From: Shewanella metallivivens
GTDB taxonomy: Bacteria > Pseudomonadota > Gammaproteobacteria > Enterobacterales > Shewanellaceae
DNA length: 64,000 bases
Direction of reading: 5' to 3'
Assembly (NCBI RefSeq): GCF_028750675.1
Contig: NZ_JAQQPZ010000004.1
Location: forward strand, 186,001 to 250,000
In this document: positions 18,041 to 27,356 of the stretch, in pieces
Position numbering within the stretch: the stretch's first letter is position 1
How the letters are laid out: every line of letters starts with the position of its first letter
Program-made: the position numbers and the translations under genes
The notes under the pieces: generated by a model
Databases searched by the model: none
Told to the model about the DNA's origin: nothing
Seen by the model: the letters and a program-made list of their open reading frames with translations, nothing else

Positions 18041-18400
18041 AATATTTGAATTAGGACTTGGAGGTTAAATCAAAAAACGCATCATACGTTGCTAGGCACT
18101 GCGATTCAATAACACTGCAGCTGACGAAAGAGTCAAAGACGCACTCAAGAGACAGAAGTAAAAGCCTCAAACAAGCCATGGGCTTGCTTTGATGTGCTCG
18201 CTCTCATACGGAACAACACGTAAACATCTTGTAATAACTTAACCGTAAAATTACCGTCATAATAGCGGTTATTGTTTAATAATATGACTATTATTAGGGG
18301 AAATAGTCGATGATGAATCAAGCAAATTACCACAGAATCTGTTACACCCTCGAAGTGCATATAGCGTGCGCATTTATTATCAATCACGGACTCAACTTCT
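18041..18400. other. Divergent intergenic region
   Basis: Promoter space between the Nudix gene and a diguanylate cyclase. A short inverted repeat, TAATAAT-N6-ATTATTA (18277-18296), is the only structure noticed. No gene seen. Confidence 0.35.
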
Positions 18401-19585
18401 ATGATAAACCGTTGGTATAAACAGTTTACACAATATCCACCAGACCACCCGGACTACTGGCGTATCCGTTTAATCGAGCACTCGTTGTTGATTACCACCA
18501 GTTACTTTTTAATCCTCACATTAATTAACCTCTTTTATTTTGAGGGATATTCCTATGCACTACTAGATGCGACGGGATTAATCATTTCGATTGGCATTTA
18601 CAGTCGGTTTCGACAAACCGGAAAAGTGAACGTCACCGCGTGGGCAGTGACATTAATGGTAGCAAGCTTAATCATGCTATTTGTCATATCAAGCAAAGGT
18701 TATTCACACTCACTTTTTTGGGCAACATTAATTCCCCCGTTTTCATTCTTTCTCATAGGCCGAACGTGGGGCACAGTTATCTCAGGTATCGCATTTAGCA
18801 TCTGCGCTATTTTGGTATATCAGCAAACTCTACACTCTGAAGCTGTACCATTTAGTATTGGGTCGCTTTTTAATGTCGTAGAGGTATGTATCGCCCAAGT
18901 TTTATTATTTCGCTTTTACGAAAAAACTCGATTTTCTGCCTATAAAAAGCTCGCTTTACGAAATCTTGAAATACAAAAAATGGCCGAAACGGATAAGCTT
19001 ACAGGTTTATTTAACCGAGAAAAACTCGACTTTGCATTAGATAAATTACTCACAACGCCCGCAGCTAACACCTATATAGAAAGAAGCACTATCAACACAA
19101 AAGACCCCACCGAGGCCTGTCCGATAATTTATCAACCTGAAGCTCATGCTAGTGAAACAAAGCTCTCTCAAGCATTATTGAATAAACAGGAGATGACCCA
19201 GTTTCCAATTTCAGTGGCGATCATCGACATTGATCATTTTAAGGAAATTAATGATAAGCATGGACATTTAATTGGAGATAAAGTGCTATGTGGACTCGCG
19301 GATTTATTGAAAACTCAAATGCGCAGTGATGACATATTAGCACGCTGGGGCGGTGAAGAATTTGTAGTGGTATTACCCAATACACGGCTAGCGGATGCGA
19401 CAGAGCTTATCGACAGATTAAGGCATTTTATTGCGACAAAAAATATTCAAGCTATGGACCTAACGATCAGTCTAGGCGTGGCGCAATATCAAATTGAAGA
19501 TACGGCTCACACCTTACTAGACCGTGCAGATAAAGCGTTATACTTAGCAAAATCAGCAGGACGTAATTGTGTTGCAATAGCCTAA
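18401..19585 (+). CDS. Membrane diguanylate cyclase with GGDEF insert
   Basis: 394-residue protein that should make c-di-GMP from two GTP. The N-terminal half has about six hydrophobic helices of an unclassified membrane sensor. The GGDEF domain begins at TDKLTGLFNRE (about residue 198) and carries an active-site GGEEF and an inhibitory site RSDD, so it looks catalytically competent and product-inhibited. Unusually, the stretch between the domain start and the IDIDHFK metal-binding strand is about 40 residues longer than usual, filled with a polar, low-similarity segment. It stands alone, with no cognate regulator nearby. Confidence 0.88.
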   Translation: MINRWYKQFTQYPPDHPDYWRIRLIEHSLLITTSYFLILTLINLFYFEGYSYALLDATGLIISIGIYSRFRQTGKVNVTAWAVTLMVASLIMLFVISSKGYSHSLFWATLIPPFSFFLIGRTWGTVISGIAFSICAILVYQQTLHSEAVPFSIGSLFNVVEVCIAQVLLFRFYEKTRFSAYKKLALRNLEIQKMAETDKLTGLFNREKLDFALDKLLTTPAANTYIERSTINTKDPTEACPIIYQPEAHASETKLSQALLNKQEMTQFPISVAIIDIDHFKEINDKHGHLIGDKVLCGLADLLKTQMRSDDILARWGGEEFVVVLPNTRLADATELIDRLRHFIATKNIQAMDLTISLGVAQYQIEDTAHTLLDRADKALYLAKSAGRNCVAIA

Positions 19586-19636
19586 GCTGTCGTCAAAAGA
19601 CATCCCCCAAAAGCATGCGCTACATTAACATCGTGT

Positions 19637-20854
19637 TCAATCAGCCTCTTGTGTAACGACATAATGCTTGCCATTAATCCGCTCAATAATCTGTGTTGCG
19701 GTTAAGTCATGCACCACATTAATCACGGTAGACGCGGCATCGGTAATCGCTCCTATCACCACTAAAATCGGGATCACCTCCATGGGTAAACCTAAGGTGG
19801 TAACAATAAAAATCTCACCTAAAAACGCCCCACCCGGTACGCCGCCAATCACGAAGGCCGACAACACCGAAATCAAAATGGTCAGCATAAATACGTCAGT
19901 AGTGAAATCGAGTCCTAGTAACGAATAAATAAACACAATTTTTAATGCGGTAATTGCAGCAGCGCCACCTTTATTTAAATTAACCAGTAACGGCAGGCTG
20001 ATTTCAGCAATTTGCTCATTTAACCCCATCTTAGTCGCGCTACGAATGGTCACAGGTAAGGTGGCTAAAGATGAGCTGGTGCCCAAAGCGGTCACGGCTG
20101 GCTCAAGCATGTGCTGCCAAAATTGTTTAACCCCTTTTACCCCGCCGCCAATCCACGCATATAGGGTTGAACCCACGGTTAAATACAGTGCCATGGCAAC
20201 AAAGAACAACCCCACAGCCCGGGCAAAAGTGCCCATTAGTTCAGTGTCTTGGCTGGCCATGGTTGCTGCAAAGTAAGCCCCTAAGCCAATAGGTGCAACA
20301 TACATTAATATTGAAATGACTTTCATAATAACCGTATTCACACTATCCAAAATACGGCTGACTACGAGACCATCTTCACCAGATTGGCCAATGGCAACAC
20401 CGCCAATCACCGACATGATGATTAAGGCTAAAATATTCGACTTAGACAATAATCCGACAAAATCATTAGTGGTTAATAAGCTCACAAAATCCATACTGCC
20501 TGATGCAGCATCGACCGTATTGGCTAAATCTAAGGTCACACCTTGAGCTGGATCGTACGCCAGTGCTAATAACACTACCCCAACGGATGGCACTATCGCC
20601 ATCACAATCGACACCGCCATAATTGACACCAATATCGCACCTAACTTTTTTAAGTCGGTCATATGAGCAATAGACGACATCACGCTCACTGCCACCAATG
20701 GCACGATAATCATAAACAGCAAATTTAAAAATATTTGTCCAATCGGTTTGAGTTTAATCGCCCACTCAGGAAACATACCACCCAATAGGCCGCCTATGAG
20801 TAACGCACTTAATAAAATAATGGACGAGCGATAAGCGCGTAGGCTTCTCAACAT
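19637..20854 (-). CDS. Dicarboxylate/amino acid:cation symporter (DAACS family)
   Basis: 405-residue transporter of the glutamate/aspartate/dicarboxylate:sodium or proton symporter family. Multiple transmembrane helices are seen, plus the serine-rich reentrant loop (TALGTSSSLATLPVTIRSA) and the conserved segment NLNKGGAAAITALK. The start has AGGAA upstream. The substrate (glutamate, serine/threonine or a C4-dicarboxylate) cannot be told from sequence alone. It is a single gene, convergent with the diguanylate cyclase. Confidence 0.88.
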   Translation of the reverse strand: MLRSLRAYRSSIILLSALLIGGLLGGMFPEWAIKLKPIGQIFLNLLFMIIVPLVAVSVMSSIAHMTDLKKLGAILVSIMAVSIVMAIVPSVGVVLLALAYDPAQGVTLDLANTVDAASGSMDFVSLLTTNDFVGLLSKSNILALIIMSVIGGVAIGQSGEDGLVVSRILDSVNTVIMKVISILMYVAPIGLGAYFAATMASQDTELMGTFARAVGLFFVAMALYLTVGSTLYAWIGGGVKGVKQFWQHMLEPAVTALGTSSSLATLPVTIRSATKMGLNEQIAEISLPLLVNLNKGGAAAITALKIVFIYSLLGLDFTTDVFMLTILISVLSAFVIGGVPGGAFLGEIFIVTTLGLPMEVIPILVVIGAITDAASTVINVVHDLTATQIIERINGKHYVVTQEAD

Positions 20855-20949
20855 ATCAATTCCTAAAACATAAAAACAAAGTTAATAGCAGATAAGCTAA
20901 ATGACGTTAAAATATGACACAAATCTAAAGTGATACCAATCGCAAAAAA

Positions 20950-21225
20950 TTAAGGTTGAGCCTGAATTTCGATAATCAGGTTTTCAGATCCGCGCACGAA
21001 AATTTGTTTCATTAACGTACCAGGGACTTCGCCCATTGAATAAGCTAAATTGAGCTTAGTAATGTGCTGCATTGTTTCCTGATAATTGTCGCTTAAAAAG
21101 CTGACATGATGGACAATATTTTGCTCTTGCTCAGTAATGGCTGGTGATTGATGATTGGAGAAAATATGGATGACATCTTTATCGCCAGCAAACAAAAAGT
21201 AGCCGTTAAAGCCTAAACGAGGCAT
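20950..21225 (-). CDS. N-terminally truncated VOC/glyoxalase-family protein, probably a relic
   Basis: 91-residue frame resembling the C-terminal two thirds of a vicinal oxygen chelate protein: GFNGYFLFAGDKDVIHIFS, VHHVSFLSD and the terminal strand ENLIIEIQ fit the fold. The usual first beta-alpha-beta unit of about 40 residues is missing; an in-frame stop codon lies five codons upstream of the ATG, and no ribosome site is visible. Metal-binding residues of the first half are therefore absent. It may be a decayed copy rather than a working enzyme. Function unknown. Confidence 0.5.
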   Translation of the reverse strand: MPRLGFNGYFLFAGDKDVIHIFSNHQSPAITEQEQNIVHHVSFLSDNYQETMQHITKLNLAYSMGEVPGTLMKQIFVRGSENLIIEIQAQP

Positions 21226-21479
21226 AAAGCCATTTTAGCCTCAACCCGACGGGCAGTGGCTATTTTCCAGTCATACTGCCCACAAATTCACTTATTTAGC
21301 AGGGCATACCGGTTTACGCCGTTAAATGGATTGAAGCATTATTGTAGACGGCTAATATCTCTCAATAAACGGCTTAAACAGGTAAACATTATCTAATATA
21401 AATTGATAATCAGCAGGAATATTTGAAAATAGGTCAAAGTAAGCGGCCTAAATAAACAACGGAACAAACCACAAATAAG

Positions 21480-22394
21480 CTATAGCGCCGAGTCTACCTC
21501 AACCAAACGAATAAACGCTTTCATCGCCACTGACACACTGTATTTACGGGTCATGAATACCGTATCGCCAGGCGTAACATCTAATAACGTTTGAGCATGA
21601 AGATTGTGTAATTGCTTAGCCGACTTAGCTATTCCTCCACTCACAATCGCATACCCTAGCCCCTGCTTTATCGCACTAACAAGATGAAACAACGAGTCGG
21701 TTTCTAATACAATATTAAAACCGCCTCCAGCTTTTTCTATCGCATTATCAATGTATTGCCTAAATTGCATATTTTGACTTAATAATATCAAGGGTACAGA
21801 TTTAAGCTGAACTAATGGCAACGCTTGTTGTAACAAGGTTTGTTGAGGCGCAGCCAGCTCAAGAGATACAGGCTTAAGCGACAAAACCGCCAAAGGATGA
21901 CTCTGTTGAGGGTAAAACTGAAGTTGTCTGCGGCTTGATTCGTTAATGTTCTCATCAAAGCCTAAACCAATATCCATTTGATGCAAGGTGAGCTGTTCTA
22001 GCAACTTTTCGTTAGTGGTGACGTGTAATTTAATCGATATATGCGGATGTAACTGAGTAAAGTGTTTAATGATTGGCATAATATCAACACTGGATTGCGG
22101 CACAATACCAATATTAAGCGACCCCTTTAATGGCCCAGTAAAAGCACTGATCTCCTGCTTTAATGCAGCTTCATCTAGCAGCATCTTTTCTGCATACTGC
22201 TGCACAACACTGCCCGCCTCAGTTAATGCTACAAATTGGCTACCACGGACCACAAGCTCAGTGCCAAAACGTTTTTCGAGTGCATTAATACTGGCTGATA
22301 ACGTTGGCTGGGTAATATGACAAGCCTTAGCCGCTTTAGCAAAATGCTTATGTTTAGCCAACTCATGAAAGTAATGTAACTGCCGCAGATTCAT
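21480..22394 (-). CDS. LysR-family regulator divergent from fdhD
   Basis: LysR-type transcription regulator of 304 residues. The N-terminal winged helix is OxyR-like in sequence (AKACHITQPTLSASINALE). The effector domain shows GSLNIGIVPQSS near residue 90. I start at the ATG at 22394 (MNLRQLHYF). It is divergent from fdhD and the YdeP-like gene with 147 bases between, which holds a perfect dyad AAACTAT-N11-ATAGTTT. The natural guess is that it regulates that pair. The inducer is unknown. Confidence 0.85.
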   Translation of the reverse strand: MNLRQLHYFHELAKHKHFAKAAKACHITQPTLSASINALEKRFGTELVVRGSQFVALTEAGSVVQQYAEKMLLDEAALKQEISAFTGPLKGSLNIGIVPQSSVDIMPIIKHFTQLHPHISIKLHVTTNEKLLEQLTLHQMDIGLGFDENINESSRRQLQFYPQQSHPLAVLSLKPVSLELAAPQQTLLQQALPLVQLKSVPLILLSQNMQFRQYIDNAIEKAGGGFNIVLETDSLFHLVSAIKQGLGYAIVSGGIAKSAKQLHNLHAQTLLDVTPGDTVFMTRKYSVSVAMKAFIRLVEVDSAL

Positions 22395-22453
22395 GTCACC
22401 GCGCAACCTCTAATATAAAGTTAAGCTATCAATTTTACCCTATTAATAGACAA

Positions 22454-22478
22454 AAACTATCAATCTATAAAATAGTTT
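22454..22478. promoter_or_regulatory. LysR-type dyad in the lysR-fdhD promoter region
   Basis: AAACTAT (22454-22460) and ATAGTTT (22472-22478) form a perfect inverted repeat with an 11-base spacer, fitting the T-N11-A type LysR binding box. Just upstream, ATAG-N7-CTAT (22446-22460) also resembles half of an OxyR-type site. Confidence 0.5.
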
Positions 22479-22509
22479 GATTGGAATTGTATTTTAGCTC
22501 TCCATAAAA

Positions 22510-22525
22510 TGTGACCCACATCAAA
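22510..22525 (+). promoter_or_regulatory. Possible CRP-like site before fdhD
   Basis: TGTGA-N6-TCAAA matches nine of the ten key positions of TGTGA-N6-TCACA. It lies only 17 bases before the fdhD start, so it could act as a repressor site or be coincidence. Confidence 0.3.
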
Positions 22526-22541
22526 CTTTAAGGCTAAAAGT

Positions 22542-23351
22542 ATGAATGCGTCATATAAATGGTCACCGTCGATTGAACACTTGGTAGAAGAAGCCGCCGC
22601 GGCAATTAATCTCAATGGCATCAATTATGCCGTAATGATGATAACCCCAGACAACATTGAAGACTTTGCGATTGGTTTTTTGTTTTCCGAGGCCATTATT
22701 CAACATGATCATGATGTGCACGACATCCAAGTGACTAACTCAGAACATGGGTTTAATATTGATGTCACCATCGCAAATCGCTGTTTATACGCATTAAACA
22801 GCAAAAAGCGTCGATTAGTCGGGGCCACAGGTTGCGGTATTTGTGGGGTTGAAGCTATCACTCATGCACTGCCAGAATTAACCATATTACCTGCCACTCG
22901 GCCAATTGAATTATTGGATGTCGACGCCCTCAAACTGCAAATTGAAGAACATCAGCTCAAAGCCCAACAAAGCGGTGCCATTCATGCGGCTTTAGCCTTA
23001 AATGCCCAGGGCAACATCATTGCTTGCCGTGAAGACATCGGCCGCCACAATGCCTTAGATAAACTAATCGGTATGTTAATTAGGCAGCCAAGCTCATTGT
23101 CTGAGTGCAACACATTATTAATGACCAGCCGTTGCAGCAGTGAGCTCATTCATAAAGCGGTGTTACTGGGCGTAAATAACTTAATTAGCTTAGCGTCACC
23201 CAGCCAGTTAGCGGTAAAGCTGGCGCTAAAGTACAACCTCAACATTATTCATATTCCCAAATATTCTGCGCCTATTTATTACTCTAATTTCCAAGCCAAC
23301 GTCAATTTAAGCAGTCTGCCTGTAAGTCCATTCGGAGCCATTAATGTCTAA
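22542..23351 (+). CDS. fdhD: Formate dehydrogenase accessory sulfurtransferase FdhD
   Basis: 269-residue FdhD homologue. FdhD transfers sulfur to the molybdenum-bisMGD cofactor before insertion into formate dehydrogenases. Family features are seen: DFAIGFLFSEAII, the cysteine motif GCGICG around residue 107, and REDIGRHNALDKLIG. It overlaps the following molybdoenzyme gene by eight bases, so it almost certainly matures that enzyme. The start ATG has AAGG about ten bases upstream. Confidence 0.92.
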   Translation: MNASYKWSPSIEHLVEEAAAAINLNGINYAVMMITPDNIEDFAIGFLFSEAIIQHDHDVHDIQVTNSEHGFNIDVTIANRCLYALNSKKRRLVGATGCGICGVEAITHALPELTILPATRPIELLDVDALKLQIEEHQLKAQQSGAIHAALALNAQGNIIACREDIGRHNALDKLIGMLIRQPSSLSECNTLLMTSRCSSELIHKAVLLGVNNLISLASPSQLAVKLALKYNLNIIHIPKYSAPIYYSNFQANVNLSSLPVSPFGAINV

Positions 23352-25704
23352 CCATATCGAAAAACCTAGTAAAGCAGGTGGTTTTCCCTCAATACAAGCC
23401 ACATTAAGCCATGTATTACGAAGCCAACGCACCAAGCAAAATCTCAAGAATTTATTACGCGTTAATCAAACCGACGGATTTGATTGCCCAGGATGTGCAT
23501 GGGGTGACAACAAGCACGGCGCATTTCAATTTTGTGAAAATGGCGCCAAAGCCGTTGCATGGGAATCAACAGGAAAAGGGGTTGGCAGTGAGTTTTTTGC
23601 TGAGCATTCGGTACGCCAATTAGCCAAGCAAACCGATTACTGGCTAGAGTATCAAGGCCGCTTAACCGAGCCTATGCGTTACAACGCCGCAACCGATCAC
23701 TATGAGCCAGTGAGCTGGAACGACGCTTTTAGCATTATTGCCGACAAGCTCAACAGCTTGTCTAACCCTAACCAAGTCGAGTTTTATACCTCTGGCCGCG
23801 CCAGTAATGAAGCGTCGTACCTTTATCAATTATTTGGCCGTTTATATGGCACTAATAATTTTCCAGACTGTTCCAATATGTGTCACGAAGCCAGTGGCGT
23901 TGCACTGACAAAAGCCATAGGTATTGGTAAAGGCACAGTGGTATTAAATGACTTTGATGCCGCTGAAGCCATTTTTGTGTTTGGCCAAAATCCAGGGACA
24001 AACCACCCACGGATGATGAATGCGTTACGTAAAGCCGCCAAGCATGGCTGTAAAATAGTCACCTTTAATAATCTTAAAGAAGTCGCCCTTGAAAAGTTTG
24101 CCAGCCCACAAAGTCCAATCGAATTATTAACCCCCGCAGCCACCACCATTAGTCATCAATATTTAACCCCTAAACTTGGCGGTGATATGGCCGCAGTGCG
24201 CGGTATGGCAAAGTACATTATTGAACAGCGCCAGGACAAAATTGATCATGGGTTTATTGAGCAACACAGCGCCTTTTTTAACGAGTATCAACAGAGTGTT
24301 AAGCGCACCAGTTGGCAGCAGATTGAACAACAATCAGGGCTAACGAGAGCAGATATTATTAAAGCGACAATCTTATTTAGCGGCAGTAAATCCGTGATCA
24401 GCTGTTGGGCAATGGGATTAACCCAGCACAAGCATTCTGTCGACATCATTCGTGAAGTGATTAATCTCCATTTGTTGTGCGGGCAAATAGGCAAACCGGG
24501 TGCGGGCTTATGTCCAGTCAGGGGCCACAGTAATGTGCAAGGTAATCGCACCATGGGGATTAACGAAAAACCATCCAATGAGTTTATTGCTCACTTTGAT
24601 AACTTTTTTGAAACTCGCCTACCACGCCAGGCTGGTCACAACGTAGTAGAAGCGCTTAAAGCGCTACAAACAAAAGACAGTAAAGTGCTAATCTGCCTAG
24701 GAGGCAACCTTGCTGCAGCCGCACCCGATACCGACTTTACCTATCAAGCCATCCGCAACGCTGAGCTTAACGTGCAAATCAGCACCAAACTTAATCGCAG
24801 CCATTTACAAGTGACACAAGATGCACTTATTTTGCCTTGCCTAGGCAGAACCGAGTTAGATATTCAACGCAGTGGTATTCAAAAAATTACCGTAGAAGAC
24901 ACTTTTAGCATGGTACATGCCTCAACGGGCATGACCGAACCAGTGTCAGAGCTGTGCTTGTCTGAAATCGACATCGTCGCCCAAATGGCCAACGCCACAT
25001 TCCATCATCGTGATTTTAGTCAACGCGTTGGCAGTCACCAAATAAACAATCAAAACGCGGCCATAAAAATCGATTGGTTAGCATTACGTGATGACTATGG
25101 GCTGATCCGCCAATTAATACAAAACACCATAAATGGTTTTGAATACTATAACCAACGTATTGAACAACCTGCGGGGTTCTACCTTGGCAACAGCGCCGCC
25201 AGATTTGTATGGCACACTCAAACCAAACGCGCAGAATTTAATCCGAGTAACTTGCCAGACTCCGTGATTGCCGACTGTTCAAGCGATGCGCAATTACAGG
25301 GCTCACAAGGTACACAACAGCCCATATTATTGCTGCAAAGCTTGCGCTCACACGACCAGTACAACACCACAATTTATGGTATGGACGACAGGTATCGCGG
25401 CATTAAAGGCAAACGAAATATACTGTTTATCAACCCACAAGACGCACAAAACCTCAACCTAGTTGAAGGACAGTTAGTCGATTTACAATCGATTGCCAAT
25501 GACAATGTTGTACGTAAAGTGTTTGGATTTAGCGTTGTCCTTTACGATATACCACAAGGCAATATTGCCGCCTACTACCCTGAAACCAACCCTTTGGTAT
25601 CAATCAACAGTGTCGGCATTGACTCTTACACCCCTACGTCTAAATCTATCCCAGTGACCATAACACCCTCCACCAAGCCGGTGATTAATGTAGCTCAAGG
25701 ATAA
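23344..25704 (+). CDS. YdeP/FdhF-like molybdopterin oxidoreductase
   Basis: 786-residue molybdenum enzyme of the FdhF/YdeP family; no signal peptide, so cytoplasmic. Family marks are the N-terminal FDCPGCAW region, the molybdopterin-binding VFGQNPGTNHPR, and NMCHEASG, where Cys-His aligns with the Sec-His of formate dehydrogenase H, so this is a cysteine version. Only three cysteines are visible in the N-terminal cluster region, fewer than a classic four-cysteine ferredoxin-type site. YdeP is linked to acid resistance in E. coli but its reaction is not established. It overlaps fdhD by eight bases and is presumably controlled by the divergent LysR gene. Formate as substrate is not proven. Confidence 0.87.
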   Translation: MSNHIEKPSKAGGFPSIQATLSHVLRSQRTKQNLKNLLRVNQTDGFDCPGCAWGDNKHGAFQFCENGAKAVAWESTGKGVGSEFFAEHSVRQLAKQTDYWLEYQGRLTEPMRYNAATDHYEPVSWNDAFSIIADKLNSLSNPNQVEFYTSGRASNEASYLYQLFGRLYGTNNFPDCSNMCHEASGVALTKAIGIGKGTVVLNDFDAAEAIFVFGQNPGTNHPRMMNALRKAAKHGCKIVTFNNLKEVALEKFASPQSPIELLTPAATTISHQYLTPKLGGDMAAVRGMAKYIIEQRQDKIDHGFIEQHSAFFNEYQQSVKRTSWQQIEQQSGLTRADIIKATILFSGSKSVISCWAMGLTQHKHSVDIIREVINLHLLCGQIGKPGAGLCPVRGHSNVQGNRTMGINEKPSNEFIAHFDNFFETRLPRQAGHNVVEALKALQTKDSKVLICLGGNLAAAAPDTDFTYQAIRNAELNVQISTKLNRSHLQVTQDALILPCLGRTELDIQRSGIQKITVEDTFSMVHASTGMTEPVSELCLSEIDIVAQMANATFHHRDFSQRVGSHQINNQNAAIKIDWLALRDDYGLIRQLIQNTINGFEYYNQRIEQPAGFYLGNSAARFVWHTQTKRAEFNPSNLPDSVIADCSSDAQLQGSQGTQQPILLLQSLRSHDQYNTTIYGMDDRYRGIKGKRNILFINPQDAQNLNLVEGQLVDLQSIANDNVVRKVFGFSVVLYDIPQGNIAAYYPETNPLVSINSVGIDSYTPTSKSIPVTITPSTKPVINVAQG

Positions 25705-25724
25705 AATTAACCCAGTCACTTATT

Positions 25725-25765
25725 ACTGATAACGCCCAGCGCGGTTAGCTCTGGGCGTTATCAGT
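25725..25765. terminator. Strong hairpin after the YdeP-like gene
   Basis: ACTGATAACGCCCAG pairs perfectly over 15 bp with CTGGGCGTTATCAGT, with an 11-nt loop, 20 bases past the stop codon. There is no T run, so it may act as an RNA 3'-end stabiliser or a weak terminator. Confidence 0.55.
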
Positions 25766-25781
25766 TAGCAGTAGCGAATAA

Positions 25782-25822
25782 AAATACCAATGCCATGTGC
25801 GATAACGCTGACATTGGTATTT
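25782..25822. terminator. Second hairpin between convergent genes
   Basis: AAATACCAATG and CATTGGTATTT pair perfectly over 11 bp around a 19-nt loop, with A/T-rich flanks on both sides, between the YdeP-like and the convergent AhpD-like gene. Confidence 0.45.
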
Positions 25823-25863
25823 ATTTTATCTCTTCACAATAATTGATGATTTGTCAGTAACCG

Positions 25864-26409
25864 TTATTTCCAAGCAAACGGTTTAAATACGTCATCAGTT
25901 GGAGTATGGGCAACATGATTGGTGTAGTTACTGATGACTTTTTGTGACAAGCCTAAAATGATTTCTAACACTTGTTGCTGGCCGTAACCTGCCGCATAAA
26001 AAGCTTCAAGTTCAGCAGCCGAAATATTACCGCGGTTACGCACAATGCTTAATGTAGCATCGTGTAGCGCTTGTAATTTAGCATTGGGCATAGCGGTTTT
26101 GTTACGCAATGCTTCTGTGATCGCAGGATCAACATTCATTGAATTCGCAATAGCTGTATGCGCAGGAACACAATAAGTACATTCATGCTCAACGTTAATG
26201 GTTTGCCACACTACCGTTAGCTCTTCTGCATCAAATGACGAGTCTAAAAAGAACTGATGTAGCTGTTGATAAGCTTTAAGTGTGTTTGGTGATTCAGCTA
26301 ATACGCCAAACAAATTAGGTACCATGCCCATTTGTTTTTTAGCACCCTCTAGGATTGCTTTACTTTGTTGTGGGGCGCTTTCTGCTGTATGGATAGTAAA
26401 TGAAGTCAT
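25864..26409 (-). CDS. AhpD-like/carboxymuconolactone decarboxylase-family protein
   Basis: 181-residue all-helical protein of the CMD/AhpD superfamily. The redox-active motif is seen as ECTYCVPAHT (Cys-X2-Cys with a following His), as in AhpD-like thiol peroxidase partners rather than true decarboxylases. It probably takes part in peroxide or thiol defence in the cytoplasm. It is a single gene with GAGAG upstream of the start, convergent with the fdhD cluster. No peroxiredoxin gene is adjacent. Confidence 0.82.
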   Translation of the reverse strand: MTSFTIHTAESAPQQSKAILEGAKKQMGMVPNLFGVLAESPNTLKAYQQLHQFFLDSSFDAEELTVVWQTINVEHECTYCVPAHTAIANSMNVDPAITEALRNKTAMPNAKLQALHDATLSIVRNRGNISAAELEAFYAAGYGQQQVLEIILGLSQKVISNYTNHVAHTPTDDVFKPFAWK

Positions 26410-26581
26410 AATATTCTCTCGTGTCGATAAATAAATGCTAGTGCTGTTAAATGCTGCTAAATGCCAGTGCAGCGTTTCAAATTGGGTTCACTATAGAACA
26501 TCTTGAGCAACTGCTCAATATTATTTTGATCGACCACTCAAAAAATCGCAAAATTGACGTTTTACTGTTGTGTTGGCCAAT

Positions 26582-26612
26582 AAAAAAGCCGTTAATCCTC
26601 GTGGGATTAACG
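26582..26612 (-). terminator. Terminator downstream of tonB
   Basis: CGTTAATCC pairs with GGATTAACG over a 5-nt loop, and the minus strand continues into a six-U run. Confidence 0.7.
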
Positions 26613-26663
26613 ACTTGATAGTAAATGACAAAGCCAGTTAGTTAGGCGATGGGCCAACGTTCA

Positions 26664-27356
26664 TTAATGGGTTTTCTCTAAGCTAAAGTCGAGTCTCACC
26701 TGCTGGCGCTGTTGGCTAACAGCATGGCCTTGATCCACCTTAGGTTTATACTTCCAGCCTTTGACAGCCTGAATGGCAGAGCGATCAAATGTGCGTTTAG
26801 GCTGAGCCTCTATCACACTGACATTTATTACAGCCCCCACTTCATTGATATCAAATTCGACAATAACATAACCTTCAACCCCATCACGGGCTGCAACAAT
26901 TGGATATTGAGGAGCAACTTGCACAACAGGCAATGCATCACTTGAACTGACACCGCGCTCATAGGTTTCAGACTGGCTCGGCATCACTGGCGGTAAAAGC
27001 TCATTTGGTATCATGGTCACTTCAGTTCCGCCAGCACTTGGTACTGCGACGCGCTCGATTTCAGGGATGACTGGTTTGGGTTTTAATCGCTCAACCGTTT
27101 TAGGTGGTATGGGTTTAGGCGTATCCTGAACCACACTAATAACCGGAGCATCGCTTGGCTCGCCAATATAGATTTGATCGTTTTTAACCAGTTGAGACAT
27201 AAATATAAATAACCCTAAGGTTACCACTGCGCCAGTGATTAAAATGGCAGTTTGCCTAAACCATATTGGGTAATGAAATGCTCCCCCTGTATTGATGACA
27301 CTTGCATGCAAAAATCCATCTTGTCGGCCAAGCAACGTATGTGAGTTCATAGACAA
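26664..27356 (-). CDS. TonB-family energy transducer
   Basis: 230-residue TonB-like protein. A short cytoplasmic segment is followed by one transmembrane helix (about residues 30-52), a proline/lysine-rich periplasmic stretch (TPKPIPPKTVERLKPKP) and a C-terminal TonB domain (VAPQYPIVAARDGVEGYVIV, then RSAIQAVKGWKYKP). It transmits proton-motive force to outer-membrane receptors. No exbB/exbD is adjacent. It is divergent from a PepSY membrane protein, with a Fur-like box between, which points to iron uptake. The long cytoplasmic N-terminus is slightly unusual. Confidence 0.88.
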   Translation of the reverse strand: MSMNSHTLLGRQDGFLHASVINTGGAFHYPIWFRQTAILITGAVVTLGLFIFMSQLVKNDQIYIGEPSDAPVISVVQDTPKPIPPKTVERLKPKPVIPEIERVAVPSAGGTEVTMIPNELLPPVMPSQSETYERGVSSSDALPVVQVAPQYPIVAARDGVEGYVIVEFDINEVGAVINVSVIEAQPKRTFDRSAIQAVKGWKYKPKVDQGHAVSQQRQQVRLDFSLEKTH

